From NCBI GenBank assembly GCA_020430675.1, contig JAGQJJ010000010.1:1-17975 (forward strand): 17,975 bases of DNA, written 5' to 3'. The notes under the pieces are model-generated. The model did not search any database. It saw nothing but the letters and a program-made list of their open reading frames with translations, and was not told the origin of the DNA. The DNA comes from Myxococcales bacterium (GTDB lineage: Bacteria; Myxococcota; Bradymonadia; UBA7976; UBA1532). Shown here one piece after another: positions 7,644 to 14,596 of this stretch (position 1 is its first letter; each line of letters starts with the position of its first letter). The translations under genes and the position numbers were made by a program.

Positions 7644-7668
7644 GAATTGACCGGCAGAAGGCCAATTC
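7644..7668 (-). terminator. Hairpin between the HEAT-repeat and protease genes
   Basis: On the minus strand GAATTGGCC is followed by a seven-base loop and GGTCAATTC. The stem is 9 bp with a single G-U wobble. It lies 28-52 bases past the stop of the HEAT-repeat gene and about 60 bases before the protease ATG. No T-run follows, so it is not a textbook intrinsic terminator. It could stop transcription with Rho, stabilise the 3' end, or serve as a protein-binding dyad. The rest of the 112-base gap holds the protease Shine-Dalgarno and no other clear signal. Confidence 0.4.
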
Positions 7669-7695
7669 AGGGCAGGCGGGCGACTTGCCGCGCGC

Positions 7696-9993
7696 TCAGC
7701 CGCCCTTGAGGGTGCGCACGACGCGGCGCGCTTCGTCGGCGAGCGCCTTGTCCTGCTCCTTCTCGGCGTAATCGGCGAGCGGCTTGACCGCCTCCTTGCG
7801 CTTGAGGCGGGCGAGGGCGTCGATGGCCACCTTGCGGATGCCGGCGTCATCGTCCTCGAGCGCGCCGGCGATGGCTTCGACGGCCGAGGCGTGGCCGGTG
7901 TCGGCCATGGCCAGCAGCGTCGCCTTGCGCACCTCGGGAACGGGATCCTGCACCAGCGCGGCCATCGCGGTCACCGTGCGCGGATCCTTCACCAGCCGCA
8001 GGCCCTCGACGGCCTTGAGCCGCACCTCGCCGTCGCTGTCGAACAGCCGCTCGCTGAAAAACGAGAGCAGGGGATTGCGCTTGTCGAGCGTATTGCCGAT
8101 GCGCACCAGCGCGCCGGTCGCGGCGCGGCGCACGCGCACGTCGTCATGGTTGAGGCGCGCGATCACCGGGTTGAGCGCTTCCTTCTCTTCGAGCAGGCCC
8201 AGCGACTCGGCGGCGTTCGCCAACAGGACCGGATCCTTGCCGTTCATGTAACCGAGCAGGAACTTCACGCTGTCGGCGCCGGGAAAGGCGCGCAGGGCGT
8301 GGGCCACCGCGCGCTGCACCTCGATGGCCTGATCGGCGCCGAGGCGCATGATGTCGGGGCGCACGTCATCGCCGGGCATGCTGCCGAAGCTGCGGGCCGA
8401 CGCGGCGCGGATGAGCGGGTCCGACATCTCGCTGAGCGGGCGCAGCGTCTCGACGATGGTCTTGCGCGACTTGGCGACGCCCTTCTGGCTGACCATGGTG
8501 CCGAGCGTGGCCACCGCCTCGCGGCGCAGGATGTCGTTCTTCTCTTTGGTCGCCTTGAGCACCGCGTCGAGCGGCTGCTGGGCGTAGATGGTGCGGATGG
8601 CGACGCGCATCGACTCGCCCGTCTCTTCATCGGCGACGTCGGCACCGGCGAGCAGGGGCAGGCCAGCCGGATCACCCAACCGCGAGAGCGCGCTGGCCGC
8701 CGCGCGGCGCGTAGGCGCTTCGGGGTGCTTGAGCGCCGCACCGAGCACCGGATAGGTCTCTTTCTGGTCGAACTCGGCCAGCTTCGCCGCCGCGCCCGCC
8801 GACAGATCGCCCTTGGCCGCGGTGGCCAGGTGCATCAGGCCGGCGTGAACGCTCTTCTTGTCCTTCACCTCGGTCAGCGCGCGGGCGATCTCGATCTTGA
8901 CCGGCGGCTCGAACGACTTGTCATCGAGCGCATCGATCATCGCCTTGGTGTCATTGCGCGCGCTCAGCGCGGTCAGCACCGCGGCCCGGATATGCGCGTC
9001 TTCGCTGGCCAGCGCGTGCAGCAGGTGCGAGGTGGCCTCCTTCTCCTTGCTCTGCGCCAAAGCCTCGGCGGCGGCGATCACCACCTTGGCGTCCTTGCTG
9101 CGCAGCGCGTGGTACTGCGCGGCGGCGGCAAACGAGGTGTCTTTGCTCTTGCTGAGCATGAGCGCCGCGGTGTCGCGCAGGCGCGGCTCGGTGTCTTCGT
9201 CCATCACCTGCCGCAGCGCGGTGTTGACCTTCTTGCTGTCGAAGCCGTCGAGCCCGGCCAGCGCCGCTTCGCGCAGGCCGGTGTCGGCCAGGCGCAGCAC
9301 CGGCAGCAGCTTGTCGTCGCGGTCGGCCATCTTGACCACCGGCGCGGCCCGCACCGCGGCCAGCGCCGCGGCGCCGCCTTGATCGACATAGCCCCACATG
9401 GCGTCGAGCAACGCTTTGTCGCCCTTCATCAACCGCTCATTGACCGCCTCGGCGGTCATCATCGTGCCGTCGGGCAGCTGCGCCAGCGCGCCGGGCATGG
9501 CCGCCGGGGGCAGCACCTGCCACATCGGCATCACCAGCACATAAGCCGAAAACGGCACGTCGGCGCGCGTCCAGCCGCCATCGGCCTTCTTCGGGAAGAT
9601 GACCTTGCTCGCGCCGTTCTCGGTGAAGGTATAGACCGTCTCGGCCATGACGATGGGGGCGTAGTCGGCTTTGGCCTCGTCGAGCCAGACGTAGACCGCG
9701 CCGGTTTTGGCGTAATCGTCTTGAAACGCGAGTCTTGCGTCACCGTACGAGCCCCGCTTGGCGCCGACCAGCAGCTTGAACAGGGCCCGGGTGCGGTCGG
9801 CCAGATCGCCGGGCGGGATCTGTGCCGCCTGCGGTTCGAGCACGTAGCGCGCCGGCTCGGCCCGCGACCACTTCTCGTAGCTGTAGATGACGGTGTGCTG
9901 CGGTTCGGGGGCCTCGGCCTTCCTCTTCTGCGCGAAGGCGGGGGCGGCGGCCAGCGCCCCAAACAGGGCCAGACAGGCGAGTGCGCGGGTCAT
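7696..9993 (-). CDS. Exported HEAT-repeat protein
   Basis: This 765-residue protein starts at the ATG at 9993, with AGGAG six bases upstream. The frame is open further to 10104, but the signal peptide MTRALACLALFGALAAAPAFAQ begins at the chosen start, with a signal peptidase I site after AFA (residue 21). Residues 32-200 form a non-repetitive domain of unknown type (HTVIYSYEKWSRAEPARYVLEP; YVLVMPMWQVLPP). From about 225 to 760 the chain is a run of helical pairs of 30-40 residues with the HEAT pattern (DP.IRAAAA.ALG..), for example DPVPEVRKATLLAMADTGH and DDDAGIRKVAIDALARLKRK. HEAT solenoids are protein-binding scaffolds with no catalytic motif. The protein is presumably periplasmic or outer-surface. 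It is a single gene, divergent from the globin operon across a 182-base gap with operator-like repeats. Its partner and function are unknown. Confidence 0.85.
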   Translation of the reverse strand: MTRALACLALFGALAAAPAFAQKRKAEAPEPQHTVIYSYEKWSRAEPARYVLEPQAAQIPPGDLADRTRALFKLLVGAKRGSYGDARLAFQDDYAKTGAVYVWLDEAKADYAPIVMAETVYTFTENGASKVIFPKKADGGWTRADVPFSAYVLVMPMWQVLPPAAMPGALAQLPDGTMMTAEAVNERLMKGDKALLDAMWGYVDQGGAAALAAVRAAPVVKMADRDDKLLPVLRLADTGLREAALAGLDGFDSKKVNTALRQVMDEDTEPRLRDTAALMLSKSKDTSFAAAAQYHALRSKDAKVVIAAAEALAQSKEKEATSHLLHALASEDAHIRAAVLTALSARNDTKAMIDALDDKSFEPPVKIEIARALTEVKDKKSVHAGLMHLATAAKGDLSAGAAAKLAEFDQKETYPVLGAALKHPEAPTRRAAASALSRLGDPAGLPLLAGADVADEETGESMRVAIRTIYAQQPLDAVLKATKEKNDILRREAVATLGTMVSQKGVAKSRKTIVETLRPLSEMSDPLIRAASARSFGSMPGDDVRPDIMRLGADQAIEVQRAVAHALRAFPGADSVKFLLGYMNGKDPVLLANAAESLGLLEEKEALNPVIARLNHDDVRVRRAATGALVRIGNTLDKRNPLLSFFSERLFDSDGEVRLKAVEGLRLVKDPRTVTAMAALVQDPVPEVRKATLLAMADTGHASAVEAIAGALEDDDAGIRKVAIDALARLKRKEAVKPLADYAEKEQDKALADEARRVVRTLKGG

Positions 9994-10089
9994 CGGGGGC
10001 TCCTCGAAGCTTTCTTCGAAACGGGCAGGCGCACGAGGCGCATCGTATTTTGGCGCATACTCTAGAGCCGGCGGACGCGCCGCGGAAAG

Positions 10090-10152
10090 TGCAACCGATT
10101 TCACCCGCGCCCTTCGGCCACCGAACAGTCACCGATCGGTTGCACCGATCGG
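10090..10152. promoter_or_regulatory. Operator-like ACCGAT repeat cluster between divergent genes
   Basis: The gap between the HEAT-repeat gene (starts 9993, minus) and the globin operon (starts 10176, plus) contains several related elements. TGCAACCGAT at 10090-10099 is exactly inverted as ATCGGTTGCA at 10135-10144. ACCGATCGGT at 10131-10140 is a perfect 10-bp palindrome. CACCGATCGG occurs as a direct repeat at 10130-10139 and 10143-10152, 13 bases apart. The palindrome centre is about 40 bases before the globin ATG. This fits a dimeric repressor or activator site controlling one or both genes. The regulator is not encoded in the window. No convincing -10/-35 boxes were found; CTCTAGAG at 10060-10067 is another small palindrome in the gap. 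Confidence 0.5.
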
Positions 10153-10175
10153 GCCGGCCGCCTAACGTGAGGCCC

Positions 10176-10628
10176 ATGATGGACCCCCAGCCGACCCCCT
10201 TCGACCAGCTCGGCGGCCTCGATGGCCTGCGGGCGCTGCTCGCCGATTTCTACGACCGCGTCTTCGCCGATCCGATGATCGGCTTCTTGTTTCGCGGGCA
10301 GGAGAAGGCGCGGCTCATCGAGTTGGAGACGCAATTCACCGCGCGGGCGCTGGGCGCCGAGGTGGCCTACTCCGGCCGCACGATGCGCGAGGCCCACGCG
10401 CGCCACCCGATCATGCGCGGCCATTTTCAGCGCCGAAACGTGCTGCTCGAACAGACGCTGCGCGACCACGCCGTGCCCGAGGCCGTCGCCGAACGGTGGC
10501 TGGCCCATACCCGGGCTCTGGCCGCGGCCATCCTCGGGCCGGCGCGTCGCGGCGAGCATTGTGATCATGAACTGCAAGCGACCCGAAGCGCGCCCCGCGT
10601 GACGGGCGTGGTGGAGTACAACCCGTGA
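10176..10628 (+). CDS. Truncated hemoglobin (group I-like) with C-terminal extension
   Basis: This 150-residue 2-on-2 haem globin starts at the ATG at 10176. A second ATG follows immediately at 10179, and GTGAGG is 3 and 6 bases before them, so either may be used. The frame is open upstream to 9981 but that part is not globin-like. Family features are FDQLGGLDGLRALLADFYDRV (Tyr26 at the B10 position), DPMIGFLF (CD1 Phe in 37-39), FTARALG, and MREAHARHPIMRGHF (70-84) with His74 as the proximal F8 haem ligand. Truncated globins bind O2 or NO and act in NO detoxification, O2 delivery or redox chemistry. About 30 residues beyond the fold (121-150) include GEHCDHE, a Cys/His cluster. The stop overlaps the next gene's GTG by 4 bases, placing the globin first in a four-gene flavoenzyme operon. 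Confidence 0.9.
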   Translation: MMDPQPTPFDQLGGLDGLRALLADFYDRVFADPMIGFLFRGQEKARLIELETQFTARALGAEVAYSGRTMREAHARHPIMRGHFQRRNVLLEQTLRDHAVPEAVAERWLAHTRALAAAILGPARRGEHCDHELQATRSAPRVTGVVEYNP

Positions 10629-11200
10629 GCGACTTCGTCCTTCGCGGCTACAGCCGGCGCATCGCCCGCCAGTTGGTGGCCGCCCTCGTCCCGCGCTGGG
10701 ACGACTTCGACAAGGATCTGACCGACGAAGTGCTCGATCAGGTCGAGGCGCAGGTGCGCGGCTACCCACCGGTGGTGCGCGCCGGCCTCATCGCCGTGCT
10801 CTATGGCGCCGAGTTCTCGGGGCCGCTGACCCGCACCGGCTTGCGTCGCACGACCAAGCTGACTGTCGAAGAGACGCTCGAACGGCTGGAGCGCCTCAGC
10901 GACCACCCGCTGCCGCCGGTGCGCAACATCCCGGTCTTCCTGAAGATTCTGGTCTGTTTTGCCGCGTACTCGCGCCCTGATGTCGAGGCGGCGATGGGCA
11001 TCCCACGCCGCGCTTGGCGCGCCGATCGCCACGCGCTTCGTGAGCAACTGGTGCAGATCGACGCCGCGCGCGAAGACGCGCCGGTGCCCGAGCCGCTCGG
11101 CGGCGAGCCGTTGGTGACGCCCGAGACCTATCTGCGCTTCGCCGAAGAGCGTGCGCCCAAACAGCGCAAGCGCGGCAAGCGCGCGCAGGCGGCGGGGTGA
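10625..11200 (+). CDS. Putative GMC-dehydrogenase companion, gluconate 2-dehydrogenase subunit 3-like
   Basis: This 191-residue protein starts with a GTG that overlaps the globin stop (GTGA, 10625-10628). The sequence VLRGYSRRIARQLVAALVPRW near the N terminus, the helical middle (DEVLDQVEAQVRGYPPVVRAGL) and the following YGAEFSGPLTR resemble the small helical subunits that pair with GMC flavoproteins: the gluconate 2-dehydrogenase subunit 3 family and the gamma subunit of FAD glucose dehydrogenase. In those systems the small subunit helps fold or export the catalytic subunit. Here no twin-arginine signal is present at the N terminus, so the pair probably stays in the cytoplasm. One Cys (Cys111) is present. 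The C terminus is very basic (APKQRKRGKRAQ). The GMC gene follows after 4 bases, which is the strongest support for the role. The family call is from remembered patterns and is moderate. Confidence 0.6.
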   Translation: MSDFVLRGYSRRIARQLVAALVPRWDDFDKDLTDEVLDQVEAQVRGYPPVVRAGLIAVLYGAEFSGPLTRTGLRRTTKLTVEETLERLERLSDHPLPPVRNIPVFLKILVCFAAYSRPDVEAAMGIPRRAWRADRHALREQLVQIDAAREDAPVPEPLGGEPLVTPETYLRFAEERAPKQRKRGKRAQAAG

Positions 11201-11204
11201 GACG

Positions 11205-12776
11205 ATGAGCCAGGAGAACGGGGCGATCATCGAGCCGCACGACTCGCGCGGCGATCTGTACCTCGACTGCGACGCGGTCATCGTCGGCAGCGGCGCTGGC
11301 GGCGCGACCATGGCCGCCACGCTCGCCGAAGCCGGCCTCGACGTCATCGTGCTCGAAGAGGGCCCGCTGCTGCGCACCGAGGACTACTCGGCCGACGTCG
11401 GCGACATGTTCAGCAAGATGATGCGCGGCGGCGGCTCGACGGTGATGCTCGGCCGCAGCCCGGTGCCCTACCTCGAAGGACGCTGCGTGGGCGGCACCAC
11501 GGTCGTCAACGGCGGCATGTGCTGGCGCACACCCGACAAGGTGCTGTCGAGTTGGGTGCGGCGCGGCCTCTTCGGGCTGTCATCGAAGGCGCTCGAACCC
11601 CATTTTGACGAGGTCGAAAACACGATCGACGCGCGCTACCAGGATCCGGGCAGCCACGGCGGGGGCAACGACGTCTTCTATCGCGGCGCCACCTCGCTCG
11701 GCTGGAAGCTGTCGCGCAACAAGCGAAATCAGCGGCATTGCGTCGGTTCGAACGATTGCGTCACCGGCTGCCCGAGCGGCGCCAAGCGCAGCACGCTGTA
11801 TAGCTGGCTGCCGCGCGCTTTTGCCGCCGGGGCTCGCCTGCACACGCATATGAAGGTCGAGAAGATCCTGACCCGCGGCGGCCGCGCGGTCGGCGTGGCC
11901 GGGCATTTGCTCGACCCCTTCCAGAAGCGCCGCTTCAAGGTGACCGCGCGCGCCGTCGTGCTCTCATGCGGCGCCATCCAGACGCCGCTTTTGCTGCAAC
12001 GCAACAAGCTCTGCCGGCCGTGCGGTCATGTGGGCGAGCACTTCACGATTCACCCCAACGTGAAGCTCGCCGCGCGGTTCGACGAGCCGGTTGACAGCCT
12101 GCGCGGCACGCATCAGGCGTATCAATGCGTCGAGTTCATCGACGAGGGCATCCTGTTTGCGCCCGGCGGCATCCCGCTCGCGTTCATGACCGCGCTGTTC
12201 CGCGAGTTCGGGCCGCAGCTCGCCGCGCGTTTGCGCCGCGACTACCGCTACCTCGCCACCGGCGGCGTGCTGGTCGATGACCACGCCGAGGGCCGCATCC
12301 GCACCTTGCCTTTCGGGCTGCCGTATATCCGCTACGACGTCACCGATGTCGATCAGGCCAAGTTCATCCGCGCCGCTGCGCTGCTGGCCGAGATGTATTT
12401 TGCTGCGGGTGCGAACGAGGTCTACACCGCGTTCCACCATCACCCGGTGCTCAAGTCGCCCGATGACATCAAGAAGCTGTACGCCGCGCCGCCGCGCGTG
12501 CAGGACACCGAGTACTTCACCGCGCACCTGATGGGCACCTGCCGCATGTCGGCTGACAAGCGCGACGGCGTCGTCGATCCGCGCGGGCAGACGTGGGACG
12601 TGCCCGACCTGTACCTCGCCGACGCGAGCGTCATGCCGGGCACCATCGGGGTGAACCCGCAGGTGACCATCATGGCCCTCTCGCGCCTGATCGCCACGTC
12701 GTTGGCCGACAAGCTCGCGGCGCGGCGCGGCGGGGGGGCGCGGGTGGTGCCGTTCATTCGGCCGCGCGCTGCGTGA
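11205..12776 (+). CDS. GMC-family FAD dehydrogenase/oxidase with Cys-cluster motif
   Basis: This 523-residue flavoprotein of the glucose-methanol-choline family starts at the ATG at 11205, with GGGGTGAG overlapping the previous stop. The dinucleotide-binding motif is VIVGSGAGGATMAATLAEAG (25-44). GGTTVVNGGMCWRTP (96-110) is the family's FAD-contact loop. The C-terminal active site holds His441 (AHLMGTCRM) and Asn484 (GTIGVNPQVTIMALSRL). RHCVGSNDCVTGCPSGAKRS has Cys179, Cys185 and Cys189, the Cys-rich CPxGAK pattern seen in long-chain alcohol oxidases and in FAD glucose dehydrogenase, where such cysteines hold a [3Fe-4S] cluster. The enzyme probably oxidises an alcohol and passes electrons to an acceptor. 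The substrate is not evident; sterol, long-chain alcohol and sugar are all possible. The start is chosen over an upstream frame (11151) that overlaps the companion gene. The stop overlaps the oxidase GTG. Confidence 0.88.
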   Translation: MSQENGAIIEPHDSRGDLYLDCDAVIVGSGAGGATMAATLAEAGLDVIVLEEGPLLRTEDYSADVGDMFSKMMRGGGSTVMLGRSPVPYLEGRCVGGTTVVNGGMCWRTPDKVLSSWVRRGLFGLSSKALEPHFDEVENTIDARYQDPGSHGGGNDVFYRGATSLGWKLSRNKRNQRHCVGSNDCVTGCPSGAKRSTLYSWLPRAFAAGARLHTHMKVEKILTRGGRAVGVAGHLLDPFQKRRFKVTARAVVLSCGAIQTPLLLQRNKLCRPCGHVGEHFTIHPNVKLAARFDEPVDSLRGTHQAYQCVEFIDEGILFAPGGIPLAFMTALFREFGPQLAARLRRDYRYLATGGVLVDDHAEGRIRTLPFGLPYIRYDVTDVDQAKFIRAAALLAEMYFAAGANEVYTAFHHHPVLKSPDDIKKLYAAPPRVQDTEYFTAHLMGTCRMSADKRDGVVDPRGQTWDVPDLYLADASVMPGTIGVNPQVTIMALSRLIATSLADKLAARRGGGARVVPFIRPRAA

Positions 12777-13927
12777 ACCGCGTCGACTTCGCGGTCATCG
12801 GGGCGGGCGTCAACGGTCTGTCGGCCGCCTGGGCGCTCGCGCGGCGCAAAGCGGGCCGCATCGCGCTGATCGAACGCTTCGACCTGGGCCATGATCGCGG
12901 CAGCAGTCACGGGCAGTCGCGCATCACGCGCAGCGCCTACGTCGATGCCGACTATGTGCGACTGATGCAGGTCGCCCACCACGAGGTCTGGCCGGCGCTC
13001 GAAGCTGAGGCCGGCGAGCGCCTCATCCATCCGGTGCCCGGCGCCTTCTTCGGTCCACCGGGCGAGCCGTTCGACGCCTACCTGCGCGCGGCCGACGCCG
13101 CCACCATGGCGATGGAGCGACTCAGCCCCGCCGAGGCGCGCAAACGGTTCCCGCTGTTGCGTTTCCCGCAGGCCGAGACGGTGCTGGTCGACCCCAGCGC
13201 CGGCATCGTTGCCGCCGAGCGCACGATGCGGGCGCTGGCCCGGCTGGTCATGGATGCCGGCGTCGAGGTCCGCCCGCGCACGCCGGTCGAGCGCATCGAG
13301 GTGCACCCGAGCCATGTCGCGGTGCACACCGCGCAGGGCATCGTCGAGTGCGGCAAGGTCATCGTGACCGCGGGCGCCTGGGCGGGCCGGTTGCTGCCCT
13401 GGCTCGCGCCAGCGTTGCATGTCGCGCGGCAGACGGTCGGTTACTTCGAACTCGACGCGCCCGATTCGCTGCAAGCCCCCGGCCTGTTCCCGGTCTGGGC
13501 CTGGCTGGCGCCCGACGACGGCGATGGCCTGCGCGCCTACGGACTGCCGGTCTTTGGCCGGCCGGGCATCAAGCTGGCCCGGCACATCACGCACGGCGCG
13601 GACGATGATCCCGATGCGGTTCCTGATGCCATCGCGCCAAGCGCACTGGCGGCGCTCAAGACGCTGGTCGCCTTGCTCTTCGACGCGCCCATCCGGCGCC
13701 TCGCGAGCTGGCAGACGTGCCTCTATACCAACACCGCCACCAGCGATCCCATGCTGGCCTTGCACCCCGACGAGCCGCGAATTGTCATCGGCGCGGGCTT
13801 CAGCGGGCACGGCTTCAAGCTCGGCCCGTTGACGGGTCGCGTGCTGGCCGATCTGGCGATGGAAGGGGAGTGCCGTCTGCCGGCGTTCTTGCGGGCCCGG
13901 CAGCGATTTGCAATCGCGAAGGGGTAG
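12773..13927 (+). CDS. FAD-dependent amine oxidase, monomeric sarcosine oxidase-like
   Basis: This 384-residue protein starts with a GTG overlapping the GMC stop (GTGA, 12773-12776). It has the N-terminal FAD motif FAVIGAGVNGLSAAWALAR (6-24) and the SSHGQSRITRSAY signature (44-56) of the MSOX/N-methyltryptophan oxidase family. YGLPVFGRPGIKLARH (256-271) places Lys267 at the oxygen-activating Lys of MSOX. WQTCLYTNTATSDPM (313-327) places Cys316 at the Cys that carries FAD covalently. IGAGFSGHGFKLGP (339-352) closes the FAD site. Such enzymes oxidise secondary amines or N-methyl amino acids with O2, releasing H2O2 and an aldehyde. The family length is about 385-390, so the gene is complete. It is predicted cytoplasmic and is the last of the four-gene operon. 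The exact amine substrate is unknown. Confidence 0.88.
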   Translation: MNRVDFAVIGAGVNGLSAAWALARRKAGRIALIERFDLGHDRGSSHGQSRITRSAYVDADYVRLMQVAHHEVWPALEAEAGERLIHPVPGAFFGPPGEPFDAYLRAADAATMAMERLSPAEARKRFPLLRFPQAETVLVDPSAGIVAAERTMRALARLVMDAGVEVRPRTPVERIEVHPSHVAVHTAQGIVECGKVIVTAGAWAGRLLPWLAPALHVARQTVGYFELDAPDSLQAPGLFPVWAWLAPDDGDGLRAYGLPVFGRPGIKLARHITHGADDDPDAVPDAIAPSALAALKTLVALLFDAPIRRLASWQTCLYTNTATSDPMLALHPDEPRIVIGAGFSGHGFKLGPLTGRVLADLAMEGECRLPAFLRARQRFAIAKG

Positions 13928-13934
13928 GGGGCGC

Positions 13935-13958
13935 GCGCCGGGCCGTCAGACCCGGCGC
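13935..13958. terminator. GC-rich hairpin between convergent genes
   Basis: GCGCCGGG (13935-13942) and CCCGGCGC (13951-13958) form a perfect 8-bp stem with an eight-base loop. It lies in the 45-base gap between the convergent stops of the oxidase (13927) and the small lipoprotein (13973), a natural site for a bidirectional terminator. There is no T-run on either strand, so it may act with Rho or only protect 3' ends. Confidence 0.5.
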
Positions 13959-13972
13959 CGACGGCGCTGCAA

Positions 13973-14458
13973 TCAGCGCATGCCCTTGTCGGTGACCTTG
14001 TTGATCTTGCCCTCGGCCCAGCAGACCTCGTAGGTGCGCACGGTCATGCCGGCCTTGGCCTCGAAGTCATAGCAGGCGCCGTTGGTGGCGACGACCTTGG
14101 GCTCCTTGAGGTCGTACATCTCCATGTCGCCGGTCTCAAGGCCCTCGACGCCGTGCTTCTTCAGCGCGGCCTCGACCTGATCCGACGAGCCGAAGCCGCC
14201 GAGGAAGTCCTTCATCTCAGCGCTCGGCTCGGCCGCGGCGGGCGCGGGCTCGGCCGGCTTCTCGGCGGGCGCGGCGGCTGCGGCTTCGTTGGCCTTCGCC
14301 TCGGCCGCCTTGGCCTCGGCCTCGGCCTTCTTCAGGCTGTCTTCCATCTTGGCCGCCATCTCGGCAGCCGCCTTCTCGGCATCGGCCGACGAGCCGCTGC
14401 AGGCCGTCGCGGTCAGGCACAGGGCCGCCATCAGCAGGGCGATGATCGAACGCTTCAT
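13973..14458 (-). CDS. Small Ala-rich lipoprotein with coiled-coil stalk
   Basis: This 161-residue protein begins MKRSIIALLMAALCLTATAC. The basic start, hydrophobic stretch and lipobox (TATAC, Cys20) mark a signal-peptidase-II lipoprotein. GAGGAG lies about 8 bases before the ATG. Residues 25-62 are Ala/Glu/Lys-rich (ADAEKAAAEMAAKMEDSLKK) and should form a charged helix or coiled coil. A Pro/Ala linker (63-79) follows. The C-terminal domain (80-161) has Cys129 (ATNGACYDFEA) and Cys146 (YEVCWAEGK), which could form a disulfide in the periplasm, and a short TYEVCWAEGKINKV strand pattern. I do not recognise the domain. The gene stands alone: it converges on the oxidase, and 138 bases separate it from the FabL-like gene upstream. 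A function in the outer membrane or envelope is likely but unspecified. Confidence 0.75.
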   Translation of the reverse strand: MKRSIIALLMAALCLTATACSGSSADAEKAAAEMAAKMEDSLKKAEAEAKAAEAKANEAAAAAPAEKPAEPAPAAAEPSAEMKDFLGGFGSSDQVEAALKKHGVEGLETGDMEMYDLKEPKVVATNGACYDFEAKAGMTVRTYEVCWAEGKINKVTDKGMR

Positions 14459-14515
14459 CAGGCTCTCCTCGTCTTGGGTCTCATGGCCGAAGCCGACCCC
14501 GCGTTACGTTGCCCG

Positions 14516-14532
14516 GACGATCTAGCATCGTC
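14516..14532. promoter_or_regulatory. Inverted repeat upstream of the lipoprotein gene
   Basis: GACGAT (14516-14521) and ATCGTC (14527-14532) form a perfect 6-bp dyad around CTAGC. It sits 58 bases before the lipoprotein ATG, within the 138-base gap after the FabL-like gene. It may be an operator near the lipoprotein promoter or a short hairpin ending the FabL transcript. No T-run or clear promoter boxes accompany it. Confidence 0.3.
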
Positions 14533-14596
14533 GGTCGGCCGGCGCCACTTTCTCGAAACCCCGAATGGTCGATCGGCATCTCACCCGCCCCGCTGG

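Noticed and set aside
7891..10065. 724-codon plus-strand open frame opposite the HEAT-repeat gene
   Set aside because: It is rich in His, Arg and Gly with no recognisable fold. The opposite frame has a signal peptide and clear HEAT repeats.
12440..13810. 456-codon minus-strand open frame opposite the GMC and sarcosine-oxidase-like genes
   Set aside because: It crosses the junction of two plus-strand genes with verified active-site motifs. It is an expected by-product of high GC at third codon positions.
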